A DNA stretch of 64,000 bases, taken from the NCBI GenBank assembly GCA_963853835.1, contig OY970822.1, positions 45,124,404 through 45,188,403 on the forward strand, in the 5' to 3' direction. The stretch is from Calendula officinalis (Eukaryota > Streptophyta > Magnoliopsida > Asterales > Asteraceae). Position 1 is the stretch's first letter, and each line of letters opens with the position of its first letter. The notes under the pieces were generated by a model. The model was not told where the DNA came from. It did no database searches and saw nothing but the letters and a program-made list of their open reading frames with translations. Both the position numbers and the translations under genes were made by a program. Of the stretch, positions 47,372 through 59,145 are shown piece after piece.

Positions 47372-47997
47372 ATTAATAGAGTACTTTGAACATTTCACAT
47401 GTTGCAGTTAATAAAATTAATAGATAAAATAAGCGAAAGATATTATAAAAAATGTTCCATATTTTTATATGGTTGAGTAAGTTAAAATGTGACGATCAAT
47501 TAATATATCTCATCAATATTTAATATGGTAATGTTTTAATATTGGCCGAGCCGCCGGAAAGGGAAACTTGGCAACAAAGAGGGATGGCTAGTATTAATAA
47601 ATGTTTATGAGTGGTGAATGTAGCATACGAGTTTCGAAAAAGATTGCGATATTTTCCTTTGCGTGTAATAAAAAATATTTATTTAATTGATAATTATTTA
47701 ATCTATTTTTAAATTCACCTATGTATATTATAGGATATGAACTCTCCACCTAAAGGTTAGGGTTGCTAATCGACAATTATAACAATTACTGTATAAGTTA
47801 ATACCCTTTGTTTTTATATTTTTTTTTATTAGTTTGTCTTCTTTATAAAGAAAACTGGTTTATTAATTTGCATATTACGTGTGCGTTTTTACTATTAATT
47901 AATATAATTTAAATGTAACACATACTTTCCACACATGATGGTGGCAAATACTATGAAAATATATCACATTTCTTTTTTGAATAACTAATTTATTATA
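47372..47997. other. Intergenic AT-rich DNA
   Basis: Nothing recognisable on either strand. Confidence 0.5.
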
Positions 47998-48005
47998 CTT
48001 CTATT

Positions 48006-49003
48006 TAGGGGTGTTCACTATTAGGATAAAATCGGATTGTTTAAATGGAAAATTTAGATTGGATCGTTTAGATTGGTTTTTTGATTTTTTTGAATCGGTT
48101 TGGACTTTAACCAAATTAATCGTTTGGTTTTCGGATTGAATTTGGTTTCGATTGTAAAATCTGGATTGTCCAAAAAATCCAAATATTAATACACACATGT
48201 GTTATTGATGTCAAAACTTTTGCATATATTATTGTAAATGTCACAAGCTATGAATTAAATTTATTTTTATGTATAAAGTAGTTTGTCGTTTTGAAGTTGT
48301 ACATAATAAACAGTGTTGTAAAACTCGGTCTACCCGGCCGGGTACTCGCCGGGTAACCGCTACCCGGTTTTCTACTGAGTCGGGTTGGTCCTAACCAGTT
48401 AATTACTCGGTCAACGGCGGTCAACGATTGTGAAATCAATTTAGGCGATCAAAATGAGTCAACAACGGGGAATTATGCCCAATTGAGTTTTAAAATTTTA
48501 AGTTAATTGAGTTAAAGGAAATATAGTGTTAGGCCCACAAGGGAATGAAGCTATGTTACTTGTCCTATGCTACTAATCTTATATATTTAACTTAAAATTT
48601 ATCATTTAATATGTATTTATTTTAAAAATTAGGTAAATTACATGTATATTATATATTTTTATAACTTTATACATAAAAATTCCTGATTCGAGTACTCTCC
48701 GAGTAACCAAGTACTCGATACATGGTCGTTGAACGAACGTGTAACGAGTAGCGAGTTTTACAACATCGATACTAAACATAATATTAGTTATGTTATATAT
48801 GTTTGTAGTCTTGTGAAGTATATTAAGAAAAAAAAATGGTTTGGTTCGGACAAATCCAAATCAACCAAATTGTAATTTGGTTCAGATCAGTTTGGTTTTA
48901 AATTAGTTTGGATGGATTGGTTTTGAACATTTAAAATCCAAAAACCATTTAAATTTACCTATTTAGTTCAGATAAATCCAAATTATCCAAACGAACACCC
49001 CTA
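48006..49003. mobile_element. hAT-like MITE (998 bp)
   Basis: Ends TAGGGGTGTTC...GAACACCCCTA with 8-bp flanks CTTCTATT and CTTCTATC (7 of 8 identical). TIR form and 8-bp duplication fit the hAT superfamily. The arms carry 'ttggtttggatt'-type repeats in inverted arrangement. It has no transposase and contains another element at 48311. Confidence 0.8.
48311..48768. mobile_element. Second hAT-like MITE nested in the first (458 bp)
   Basis: Ends CAGTGTTGTAAAACTCG and, inverted, CGAGTTTTACAACATCG; 8-bp flanks ATAATAAA and ATACTAAA (7 of 8). The interior is rich in 'cccggccgggtac' type sequence. Non-coding. Confidence 0.8.
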
Positions 49004-49011
49004 CTTCTATC

Positions 49012-50048
49012 AACTCATTTGAAAATCTCAATTAGGTTTGTAAGACCAATTCCATCGGATGAGTCACTGAGACTTTGGTGAGGCAACGAGTTGGAGACTG
49101 ATGGCACGATTGTCACTTGCCTACCGTTGGTTCTTGGCATACGTGAGGCGATGAGTGGAGACGGCAAATTTCTTTTACATTTGTTTATCTTCTTAATGAA
49201 CATTCACTAATAGTTCATAAACAAAATAATTATATTAACAAACGAACATGAACACAAAAATTTGTTCATTTAAGCGTTTGTGTTCAGGTTGTTCTGTTAA
49301 ACTTTCTTTAACGAACATGAACAAATCATGTTTATTTTCATTTCGTTCGTTTACTCGTATAATCTTATTGAAAATTTTTAAAAGATAGAAAATTAAATAA
49401 TTAAAAAAATAATAATAATAAAATATGTGATTTTCATTATTAATATTTACAGTTGTAACATCTTATATAATCTAATGAAATGTAGTTAAATAAAATTTAA
49501 GTTAGGAAGAATCAAAGTAGAATTGGGAAAAATAGAAAATTTAAATAGAAATATATTTAGTACCATTTAATAAATTAATATTTAAAACAACCCCCCACCC
49601 CTATCATGAAACATGGGTGTAGACCGACCCTTGACCACACCAACTTTTTTGTCTGTTTTTCATCGAAGTTTCGATTTTATTGGTTATATATGTCCCCCCG
49701 GCGATCATGGTCCCTTATTCTATGAAATGCCTTTCAAGTTTTAACCAAAACGTTTGTTGGATTAACCGTAGTTTAATGTTTTTAGGATTGGCAAAAAGAT
49801 GATTAGTAATCAAGTAATTTAGTTAATTTATAAATGTTATTAAATTTAATTAAATTTCACTTAAGGGTTTTCTAGAGTTGTAGGCTTGTAGCGTAAATGT
49901 GAAAGAGTCTAAACCGTCCATGTTCAATATGTTGTTTCAATTACGATACACTGGAAAGAGAAATGATTTTTAATTCTAACATTTGATCATAATAATAATC
50001 CTATTCATTTAATAGTATAAAATGTATAATTTAATATTAGAAAATGAT
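49012..50048. other. Intergenic DNA with MITE debris
   Basis: At 49200-49360 a 'gaacatgaacaaat' inverted repeat looks like a hAT MITE fragment without clear ends. The rest is AT-rich and unrecognised. Confidence 0.4.
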
Positions 50049-50213
50049 AATGACAGCCCTTAGGGCTGTCAATAAGGCGTCAAGACATGCATAAAAAACT
50101 TTTACAATAATTAATAACCGCCCCTGCATTTTAGGAATCAACCCACACCAATAAAAGTACAAACGATTTATGCACGCAATACTTCTTATTGACAGCCCTA
50201 AGGGTTGTCATTA
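50049..50213. mobile_element. Small MITE with self-complementary TIRs (~165 bp)
   Basis: The left end AATGACAGCCCTTAGGGCTG... and its inverted copy at the right (two differences over ~28 bp) enclose a non-coding core. Each end is by itself a near-palindrome (GACAGCCC-TTA-GGGCTGTC). Target duplication unclear. Confidence 0.7.
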
Positions 50214-50960
50214 ACAAAACCCTTTAATATTTCTCTCTTTTAATAGTATTTCCTGATTTTGACAAATGTCTTCATTTAATAAGTAAGATTATGGGTAAGA
50301 CCAAATTAATAAAACTAAATATCATTACTTCACTAGAAAACATCCTTGTATCAAGAGAGATCATATTATTTTTAACTAAATCTTTTTACTTATATTTTTA
50401 CATATTTGATCGATATAAGTATCCAAATCAAATGATAAGATTATAAAAGATAATTAATGGATTTCGAATGTTAATAATTTTATAAGTATGAGGATAAAGT
50501 ATAAAGATTTAGTAGAAAAAATACTTCTATTTTTCTTCAATAATATCAAACTTATATCTATTTTTATCATATCATGATATTATATCTAATACCCATTATT
50601 TAATATATAGACTGCCTGGTCAATTGAGCGGGTCAACAACAACAGACTGTCAGGTCGATTGAGCGGGTGAACAACCAGAAAATGGGCCGGATTGAACCGC
50701 CCGGTTTTACATACAAACTAGGTTGAGTCGTAGCAAAAAAAAACCGAAATTGAACTTTGAACATATATTCTAGATGAATCTAAGCCTTAAAGGTAAGATT
50801 GCTTTGAGATGCTAGTAAAACTACCACTCATGCCATATATATACCGCTTCCATCTGTCCATCTTTCTTCTCCCACAACAATGTGGAATGGAGTAACTAAA
50901 ATAAAATTTCCTTTTTCCTTTTCCTATTGCTTTGAGCGGCTAGTTAATTCTTTTTCTCCT
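50214..50960. other. Intergenic AT-rich DNA
   Basis: One short tandem duplication of ~34 bp ('attgagcgggt.aacaac') at 50609-50676; otherwise nothing recognised. Confidence 0.5.
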
Positions 50961-50968
50961 TTCACAGT

Positions 50969-51674
50969 TAGGGGTGGGTAGAAAAAGAGGGTAACCGGAA
51001 TCGGAACCGGAGGTTCTGAAACCGGAACCTGCTAAGAGGTTCCGGTTCCTAAAATCATGGAACCGCCCTAAGAGGTTGCGGTTCCGGTTCTCAAAATGAA
51101 GGAACCTGGAACCGGTGGATAACCTGAAACTGACAGTTACACGGTATATTTCTATTAATTTAAATATATAATATATTATAAATGATTAAATTAAATAGGT
51201 TTATGATTTATCTCAATGTAAAATACTAGTCCAAATAAGAATATAAATTGACCTTACTCGTTATAATTGAGTCAGAAATTGGGTGAGAGTGAGACATTCA
51301 GTCGTCATGAGGTCGTATCTGTGTGACTGACTTTCACATGAATCATACATTTACTATGTTTTTGTCATTATGATTCACTTATTTTTATTTTGAACAATAT
51401 TTGTAATCGTTGAAATATATATAAAATCGTTAAACGATATTTATAATCATTAGTTTGTGTGATTTATTGTCTTGTTTATTCAGTAACTAATGTTAAATTT
51501 TTTTTGAATTTAGATACAGGGTAACCGGAACCTAACCCAGAACCGGTGGTTCCGGTTCCGAAAATTTAGGAACCCGTCTTCGAGGTTCCGGTTCCTATAT
51601 CTTAGGAACCTGCGGTTCCGGCTCTGGTACCAGTTCCAGTCGGAACCAACGGGTACCCTGATATGCTCACCCAT
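50969..51674. mobile_element. hAT-like MITE, GGTTCCGG-rich (706 bp)
   Basis: Starts TAGGGGTGGGTA and ends GCTCACCCATA; flanks TTCACAGT and CTCAGAGT (6 of 8). Both arms hold repeated 'ggaaccgg/ccggttcc' words in inverted order. Non-coding. Confidence 0.6.
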
Positions 51675-52588
51675 ACTCAGAGTAGTCTCCTAAAATTAGC
51701 TAAATGTGTTGATATATATAAAACACATCGAATCAACCATGTGCTGCAAAACAGAGCTTTCATATGTTTTAATATGCAAAATAGAGTTGGATTTTGAAAA
51801 TTTGAAATAAACAAATTTATTAATCTATAGTACAATTGCCATACTGATAAACTGTTCATTAAATTTCTTAAACGGGGTTTCAAATATAACGGGATTTCAA
51901 AGAAATCATAAAACAAGAGTAATCATCCAATGTGGCAATTTTATGGTGCATCCTATTATTTATTTAATAAGTTTCTATAAAGCATTCCCAATTTAGATAA
52001 AGTTTATAAATTATGTATAGTATTGTAATCCGGTTTTACCGGTTCGACCGTTTATAATACATCGGCCGGTCCGGTTCAAACCTCCGGTTTTAAAACATTG
52101 AGTTGATAAGCGCTAACACAGCATACATGTAGATGTCATGGTAGCCAACATCATGCAAAAACAAATACTTCTAACCTCAAGTACAAAAATGAATAATTAA
52201 AACTTTGGGATCATATGATTAGGTGTGGTTGACAATGAAGTTTGAAGGGGGTAGGTTTATGTTAGAGCATGCCCTTGTCAAACTTACTAACGTCACGTCC
52301 GCACTCGTACTCCACTACTCTGTATTTGTTTAATATAAATAGCCGGAAACGACCCCTGCTCGAGGGCAAAAAGTGACAATTCATCTAGGGATTTATTTGC
52401 CAATGATTTTTTTTAGTTGAAGGTCCAATTGACTAATTAATATGTATCAAACAACAACGATATTTAATCTATTCAAAGGAAATATATGAGAGAATAAAAT
52501 GTAGATAATTATGTTTGTATCTAAATGTAGATAGATTGCTTATAGGTAGAGCAATTAATACGTATCGTTTGATTATATACTTCTTTTC
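51675..52588. other. Intergenic AT-rich DNA
   Basis: A short 'ccggttttaccggttcgacc' fragment at 52029-52105 resembles the interior of the neighbouring MITEs. No gene seen. Confidence 0.5.
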
Positions 52589-53346
52589 TATGGTGTCAAA
52601 AGGGTCAACCCGACTCGACCCTAAACCGAACCCGAACCCGATAATGCTATTCGGGTCGGGTATATTCGGGTCTTTTTTTAGTATCGGGTTATTATGACCC
52701 GACCCGACAAACCCGACATTAGCATCGGGTCGGGTATCGGGTTAAAATTATGTACCTTTGTCGGGTTTCGGGTTGACCGATTAGACCCGACCAAATTTAA
52801 AAATAATTTTCCTTTAAAATTTAAATATTAATTTAGTATGGCAAGTCCAAAATTTTCTATTTAATATCTAGTCTAGATATATTAAATAATAGAAGGGTTT
52901 AAATGAAAATTTATTAGTGTTTAAAATTTAGAAATTATATTGGATTTAACCTAATTCGTAAGCCGTAGCAGGCTAGCAGCAGCCAGAAGACTAAGTTCGA
53001 ATTTAAGTCTTGACGTTAACAAATTTTGGAATTAAATTTAGATGTTATCTTCTTAAAAGTTTAATGTTTAGTTGTTTACAGAACAAAAATTATGCACTTT
53101 GTTTTCAAAAAAATTAAAGTAATATGCATATATGCTTTGTTTAAAATATATGTTATAAATTGGATGCGTAACCCGACTAACCCGATCGGGTTGACCCGAC
53201 AAACCCGACAAACCCGACAACCCGAACCCGACAAACCCGACTTCTTATAGGGTCGGGTTTCGGGTTAGATTTATTTTACTTCAAACCCGATAGACCCGAC
53301 CCGATAAGAGCCAAACCCGACCCGACAAACCCGATTGACACCCCTA
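52589..53346. mobile_element. hAT-like MITE, ACCCGAC-rich (~758 bp)
   Basis: TIR-like ends TATGGTGTCAA and TTGACACCCCTA; both arms are packed with ACCCGAC / GTCGGGT words in inverted orientation (52603-52790 and 53166-53335). The flanking duplication is not convincing, so limits are approximate. Confidence 0.55.
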
Positions 53347-53755
53347 GTTGTGATTAATAATAATATTCACGTTAACTTCAAAATAAACGTGTTTAGGTCA
53401 TTCCATATTAAAATTACTTTTTTATATAATGGACGTAATGACTAATAGCACCAATTTATAATCTTCATATGATCAACTGATCATCTTCATCAACATATAG
53501 TAATCTAAAACCCATTATCGCATGTTTGTCAACTGATAATGGGTGTATCGTATATTAATCTCGCAAATAAAATGCTTAGATATTATAATAAATCAATAAA
53601 AAATAATGGGCAATATTGAGAATATAATTTTCAATCCTACTTTCCCATTTGTGCTTTTTAAGATCTTGATAATATGACTTTTTCGTCCCTTGTGTACCAA
53701 TTGTAATACGTCACGCTACGACAATCAATTAACTTTAGCAATATTTACCATAGCG
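53347..53755. other. Intergenic AT-rich DNA
   Basis: Nothing recognisable. Confidence 0.5.
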
Positions 53756-53758
53756 TAA

Positions 53759-54641
53759 TGAGGTCAGGTGTGGTCACATGGCTGAAATGACCACATCAGC
53801 GCCACATCATTATTTTACATTTCATATTTAAAATCTCAAAATATCTCTCTATCATTACTTATGCCATTTGGGCCCCACCTTTTTTTTTTCTTTTTCCTTT
53901 TTCCAAAACAATTTAATATTTCATTAAAATAAAAATTACAAACCAGAAATAAAAAAAATACAAAAACCGAAAAAATTAAAAAAATTTACCAAAAATTAAA
54001 AAAAAATACCAAAATTAAAAAAACTACACGTTACCCTTCAACGTCGATTTCATCGTCATCTACAGAGTATTTTGCGCGAATTGCGTTTTTTTGCTTGTTG
54101 ATTCTCGCCCACTTCCCCATCAACGTGTCTTTGGTACGCGGCACCTCAACACCATTGTTGAACTCATAAACAACTTTGTTCCAAAAACAATCTTTGGTAC
54201 TCGGCTCCTCGGAATCCTCAGAAACGCTTTTGACACACTTGGCTAGTAACCTTTTTTGTGCGTCGTCCCACCTTTCTTGTGCAACTTTTATCCCCTTTCG
54301 ACGTGCCGCCGCGTCTTGTGGTTGTGATGGTTGTGGTTGTTGAGACATTTTTTGAAGAAAGTATTAGAGAATATGAAAAATGTTGAGAAATGTTGTGTGA
54401 AAAGTTGTATAAATGGTGTTGTATTTATAAGGGTTTAAGGTTTATTAAAAAAATATTAAAAAAATTCGAATTTTCAGCCTAAACCAACGGCTAGTACACG
54501 TGTCCGCTTCTGATTGGGTCGTGGGTTGTGTCGGGGGCTGGAGAAGGTTGGGGTTTGGCGTGGCGGACACTGTGGTGGCGCGCGCCGGATGGCGAGGTGG
54601 CGTCGGGCGAGGGTGGGGTCTCGTGACGGCACCGGGCGCTC
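53759..54641 (-). mobile_element. PIF/Harbinger-type element with ORF1 only (883 bp)
   Basis: TIRs TGAGGTCAGGTGTGGTCAC and, inverted at the right, GAGCGCCCGGTGCCGTCAC, flanked by the 3-bp duplication TAA (53756-53758 and 54642-54644), which is the PIF/Harbinger habit. It carries one ORF and no DDE transposase, so it would depend on a transposase in trans. Confidence 0.75.
54031..54348 (-). CDS. Myb/SANT-like ORF1 protein of PIF/Harbinger element
   Basis: 105 codons from an ATG followed by a Gln/Pro-rich start ('MSQQPQPSQPQ'). From about residue 22 it has a trihelix/Myb-like pattern: 'ERWDDAQKRLLAKCVKSVSE' (helix 1), 'KDCFWNKVVYEFNN' (helix 2) and 'RTKDTLMGKWARINKQ' (helix 3). ORF1 of PIF/Harbinger elements encodes such a protein, which binds the element ends and helps the transposase. 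Here it is shorter than typical plant copies, which have a longer C-terminal domain; this one ends in an acidic 'DDDEIDVEG'. The usual first tryptophan motif (WTxxED) is altered. The frame is intact, but the region upstream has only a weak TATA-like sequence, so expression is doubtful. Confidence 0.6.
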   Translation of the reverse strand: MSQQPQPSQPQDAAARRKGIKVAQERWDDAQKRLLAKCVKSVSEDSEEPSTKDCFWNKVVYEFNNGVEVPRTKDTLMGKWARINKQKNAIRAKYSVDDDEIDVEG

Positions 54642-54644
54642 TAA

Positions 54645-54816
54645 TTTAGGAACATTTCTCAATCGAAATAAATGCAAGTTGTAGGCACGAATTATCAATT
54701 ATAGATTCAAAATATCCACTACTTTCGAAAAGAACGATAACCAGTTTTGTTATTACTTCATCTAATTTTAATAATTTTAATCAATATTTTAAAAACTCAG
54801 TTGAACCAGTTTGGGT
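54645..54816. other. Short intergenic gap before the gypsy LTR
   Basis: AT-rich, no feature seen. Confidence 0.5.
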
Positions 54817-56337
54817 TGTAACGACCCGAAATGTGTAAATAAATAAATTGTACAAAAATATGATAATTATGGATAATTCGTTTAAACCACGTAGGAATTG
54901 GTTTCGTGTCATTTGGACACCGTACGAGAAAGTTACGAACGAAACCGAGTCGAACAAGAAGCGAAGAACTGCAGCCTGGCCTGCGTACAAAGTTCGCGAT
55001 GCGAACTTATGTTTGCGGTCGTGAACACGAGGCAGAGAGTTTGGGTTTTCTGAGATCGAAGTTCACGTTCAGTTCCCGGTCGCGAGCAGTTCACGACGCG
55101 CGTAATTCGCGGCGCGAACTTGTGGTTCACGGCGTGAACTTTCCCGACAGCAGAATTTAAGATGGGTTTGGCTCATTAAATCCTATCTCAAAACCCTAAA
55201 ACTCTCTCTCAACTTGTGTGTACGAATTTGGAGTGCTAAGTGGCGATTTGGGCTAGATCTTCAACAAATCTTGTGGATTATTGCTCCTAGTTGAAGATTG
55301 AAGATAAATCTTCATCTCTCATGTGTTGTAAGCTATAGATTCAAGTATGGAAAGATTGAATCTCAAACCCTAGTTTTGGGTTTGTGCATAAATGGTTAAA
55401 TGGAAGTTGTGAAACTTAGATCTATGGTATTTTAACAAGGAAAATGTGTTCATGATATGGATCTATGAAAAATATGGCGATTTATAAAATTAGGGTTTAG
55501 TAACTTAGGGGAAAATGGTGTTAGTAGTTAACTAGCCATGGAATATATGATTAGCATTGATGTTTGATGTAAACCATTGTATTGGTTTTGTTATTAGGTT
55601 ATTTGGTGGAAGAACTTGACGTTCCAAGTCTTGGGAAGTGATAATTGTGTTCAAGGGACACAACTTTTGTTAAGATTGGCTAAGGTGAGTACATGTGAAC
55701 TTTCAAACTGGGTACATAGCTAGTAAATGTTTTATGTTTAAATGTTTTATCGAGTCTATAAGTAATTTAGTTACTTATGTGATTTTTAATGAATTGCTTA
55801 TGTGATGATGAAATGATAATTAATTGAGAAATGATGGAGCTATAAGCTCATAGTAATAATAGACATATAATGATGATGATGATGTCCCTAGGGCCGTGAT
55901 AGATTGGAGGCATTCCGGTTATTTTGACATTGACCAATGATGAATGAAATGAAGTGACCCGAACGAAATTAATAATATTATTTTAATATAAATGATATTA
56001 TGTGACTAGTTGTTTATCGGGTTAAAACCCATGTATCTCACGAGGCAATTTTGTCTCACGTACTATGTTTGTGTTTTTGCTATGTACTCAAGTTCAGGAT
56101 CGAAGATATAGGAGGCCCGTTTAAAAGAGGCCTTGTTGAGATTAGCTCGGTATTGATGATTAGAGTCCTTATCCTATGGTTAAGATACAATTTGTAACAC
56201 CATTTTTGTATACTCTGATAACCTCAAACAAGAAACCTTTTCGTTTTTGTAAAACCGGTATTTGACACCGATATATTATTGCATATTTTGGGATGAAATG
56301 TATTTAAATATTGTTTTTTGAAAAATGAGGTGTTACA
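54817..56337 (+). repeat. Gypsy 5' LTR (family B, 1521 bp)
   Basis: TGTAACGACCC...GGTGTTACA, followed by a primer-binding site. The family is confirmed by the solo LTR at 57288-59145, which matches in opposite orientation ('aggaattggtttcgtgtcatttgg'). It contains several copies of a 'gttcgcg.tcg' type word near 54990-55130. Confidence 0.88.
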
Positions 56338-56340
56338 ACA

Positions 56341-56352
56341 TGGTATCAGAGC
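56341..56352 (+). other. Gypsy primer-binding site
   Basis: TGGTATCAGAGC three bases after the LTR; initiator-Met tRNA type. Confidence 0.9.
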
Positions 56353-56574
56353 TATAGTTTAAGTGAACTTGGTTGAGTTGACCATCCTAGACTTAAACTG
56401 AGCTAGTAGGACCGTATGTTCCATAGGATAATTATGAATTGACTATTGAGACCTTGAGTGTAGGTTCAATAAGGTTGACCTTGAGGGAATTGGGCATGTT
56501 TGGTATTCGAACGGTCAATATTACCGTTACTTGATGAATTGACTTCTTAATGATTGATGTCTTCTTATAGCAAA

Positions 56575-56736
56575 ATGGTAAGAACTAGAAGTGGAAGAGG
56601 TCCACTTGATCAAGGGCAAGATTCGAATAACATTGTCGAACCGGTGTTTGGTCATCAGCGTCGGCATGGGGAGGAAAATTAGGGTGTTGAAAGAAACACT
56701 CACACCCCGGTTACCGTAGAACATAAGGCGGTTACC
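56575..56736 (+). pseudogene. Gypsy gag stub (truncated)
   Basis: Opens ATG with 'MVRTRSGRGPLDQG', like the basic N-terminus of Tekay/Del-type gag, runs about 35 codons, meets a stop at about 56680, and is cut at about 56736 where unrelated minus-strand copia sequence begins. No other part of this gypsy element is present to the right. Confidence 0.55.
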
Positions 56737-56835
56737 CACAATCTGAGGAACTAATCCTCAGATTGTCTTCTAACTATTTGTCTTTTTGTCTTCATTAAAC
56801 CTCTTCAGTGGGGGATGCTCTTCAGCGACCCAACA
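56737..56835 (-). repeat. E7 3' LTR fragment with hairpins
   Basis: Minus strand TGTTGGGTCGCTG after the tract CAAATAGCGGGAAAT. A 12-bp-arm hairpin (ACAATCTGAGGA, loop of 5) lies at 56738-56766, right at the junction with the gypsy stub. A second inverted pair (CTAACTATTTGTCT, 56770-56783 and 56855-56868) spans the LTR edge. Confidence 0.6.
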
Positions 56836-56850
56836 ATTTCCCGCTATTTG

Positions 56851-56945
56851 ATGTAGACAAATAGTTAGGCAACTCCCCTGAATATGTGAAGGTTTTATAT
56901 TTAACCTTGAGTATTTTTCACAATTCAAAGGGTATTCGACATACC
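56851..56945 (-). other. E7 3' untranslated part left of the solo LTR
   Basis: Non-coding; it ends with ATACC, the left duplication of the family-A solo LTR. Confidence 0.6.
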
Positions 56946-57287
56946 TGAAGGGTTTCATAACACTGATCAACCCATTGGGTCGACGACCTAGTGACTTGGT
57001 TCGAACCATACTGACAAGAACATGATGGTGTTCTTGCCGGTTAAACCAACTAGCTGATTTAATCCCTAAAAGCGGAACTGAGATTAAACCTAATCCTTAA
57101 ATCCTAAAGGATTATATGAACTTGGAAATCAAACTTGATTAACATGAAAGAAGCGTTGTACGAATAACCCGAACACACACAATGCTTGTGTGGTTCGTTC
57201 GACCATCACCAAGAACCCTAGGGTTCTTGGTCAAATTCGTCCAAGAGGGAGAAGAGGGGAAAAGGGTTTCCCAAAACATACCTTAAT

Positions 57288-57629
57288 TGTAACACCTCAA
57301 ATTTTAGTACAAAACATTTGCCAAAACATATCATTTTATAAATAGAAGAACCGTTCCAAAAATACGGATTTACAAAAACCTTTGGTATGAAATCAGAGTA
57401 TAAAGTTTTGGTGTTACAAAATAGATCAAAACCAAAGCTAAGCATAAATCCGCTCTAATGTTCTTCTATTCTAGGCCCCGCATAACTCTATCCATGCGTA
57501 CCTATAACTTCGATCCAGAACCTGAGTACATTAGCAAAAACAACAAGTAGTACGTGAGACACAAAGATGTCTCGTGAGCCTACATGGGTTTAGACCCCGA
57601 TAAAACAAACATGTATCACATTATATATA

Positions 57630-57720
<91 letters not shown>

Positions 57721-59145
57721 TATCAACATACGTCTAGCCACCTTATTGTGACCCTATCGATTTTGCTATCCTAGCAATCGTATCTAGTTATTCAGAACAT
57801 CTCCAAATAACCCATCACCTCACGTACTTATTAATCGGGGATCCCCCGCCTTAATAAGCCTTACGATAACGGCAAGAGGGAATTGCCCAATCTACCGTTA
57901 CCCGACTTCTAGCCTGATCACGTCCGGTTAGCAAGCCTCCTACCACATGATGGTCCATGGGTCAACGCCCAATCCGCCCCATCCAAAGTGACCGGGGATC
58001 CCCCGAATCACCGCCAATCTATCACTCATCATAACTTCTTGAGTTATTCCATCTAAGCCCTTGGCTATATCGTCAATCATCAAACAAGTTAGTTTTAATA
58101 TTCATAATAATATATAACTAACACTACATACTAATAGTTTACACAATTAAGCATATAGACCAAACACACATAATAAAATATTTCAATGGCTATGTACCCA
58201 GTAAAGTCCACACGTACTCACCTTAGCAAATATTGCTCCCAATGTGTTCTTCACACCCAATCCTCTTGCTTCAATAAAGTAGCACCTCCCAAGACCTCAC
58301 CAAAAAGCCTATCATAATATCCACAACTTGTTCAACAACAAATACTACTAACAATGAGCTCTTTTATCATTAGAAACCCTTTATTAACACTTTCCCCCAA
58401 TTTTTATGATTTCCAAAACCCTAGGTTTAACCAATCTTAAGATTCTTACAAATCTTAAGCATACACTTGTTTTCTTTGTTAAAATACCATCTATTAAGTG
58501 TATACCACCTTTATTTAGCCATTAATCACCAACCCAAGAACTAGGGTTACAAACCCAAGCCTAGAAATCCATAGATATAAAGCTACAATGATCAAGGAGT
58601 GAATATTTACCATTAATCTTCAACTAGGAGTGAAGAAACACAAGATTTGAGGTAGAAATCAGCTCCAAATGCCCCTTTACACTCAAAATTCGCACACACA
58701 AGTCTAGAGAGAGTTTTGGGAGTGAAAATGTGCACAAATGGCCAAAATCCCGCATCTTATCCTGTTCCAGCCAAAACTCGCGCCGTGAAACATGAACTCG
58801 TGTCGCTAGTCTGCACCCCGCGCAAACTCGTGTTCGCGATCCAAAAATTCGTGTTCGTGATTTAAACTTGCTGCTCGCTCACCTCATGTCCGCGATCTAA
58901 AACTCGTGTTCATGATCCGAAACTCGTGTTCATGATCTGAAACTCGTGTTCGCGATCCTGCCTTGGCAGCCTTCCTTGAATTTCGTTTCCTTCCCGTTTA
59001 CTACCCGGGTTCGACCCGTTTCGTCCATAACTTTCTCATACGATGTCCAAATGACACGAAACCAATTCCTACATTCTTTAAATGATTTATTCTTATTTAT
59101 CATATTTTTTTATAATTTATTTAACACAAAATTCGGGTCGGTACA
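57288..59145 (-). repeat. Gypsy family-B solo LTR (1858 bp)
   Basis: TGTAACACC...GGTACA on the + strand, flanked by TTAAT at 57283-57287 and 59146-59150. The minus strand matches the LTR at 54817. The extra length is partly the (AT)n run at 57632-57718. Its right part has about five copies of 'aactcgtgttcgcgatc'-like words (58780-58960). Confidence 0.9.
57632..57718. repeat. (AT)n microsatellite
   Basis: About 43 AT units inside the solo LTR. Confidence 0.95.

Noticed and set aside
54474..54698. Arg/Pro-rich frame right of the PIF ORF1
   Set aside because: It covers the GC-rich terminal part of the element and runs across its end and the TAA duplication.
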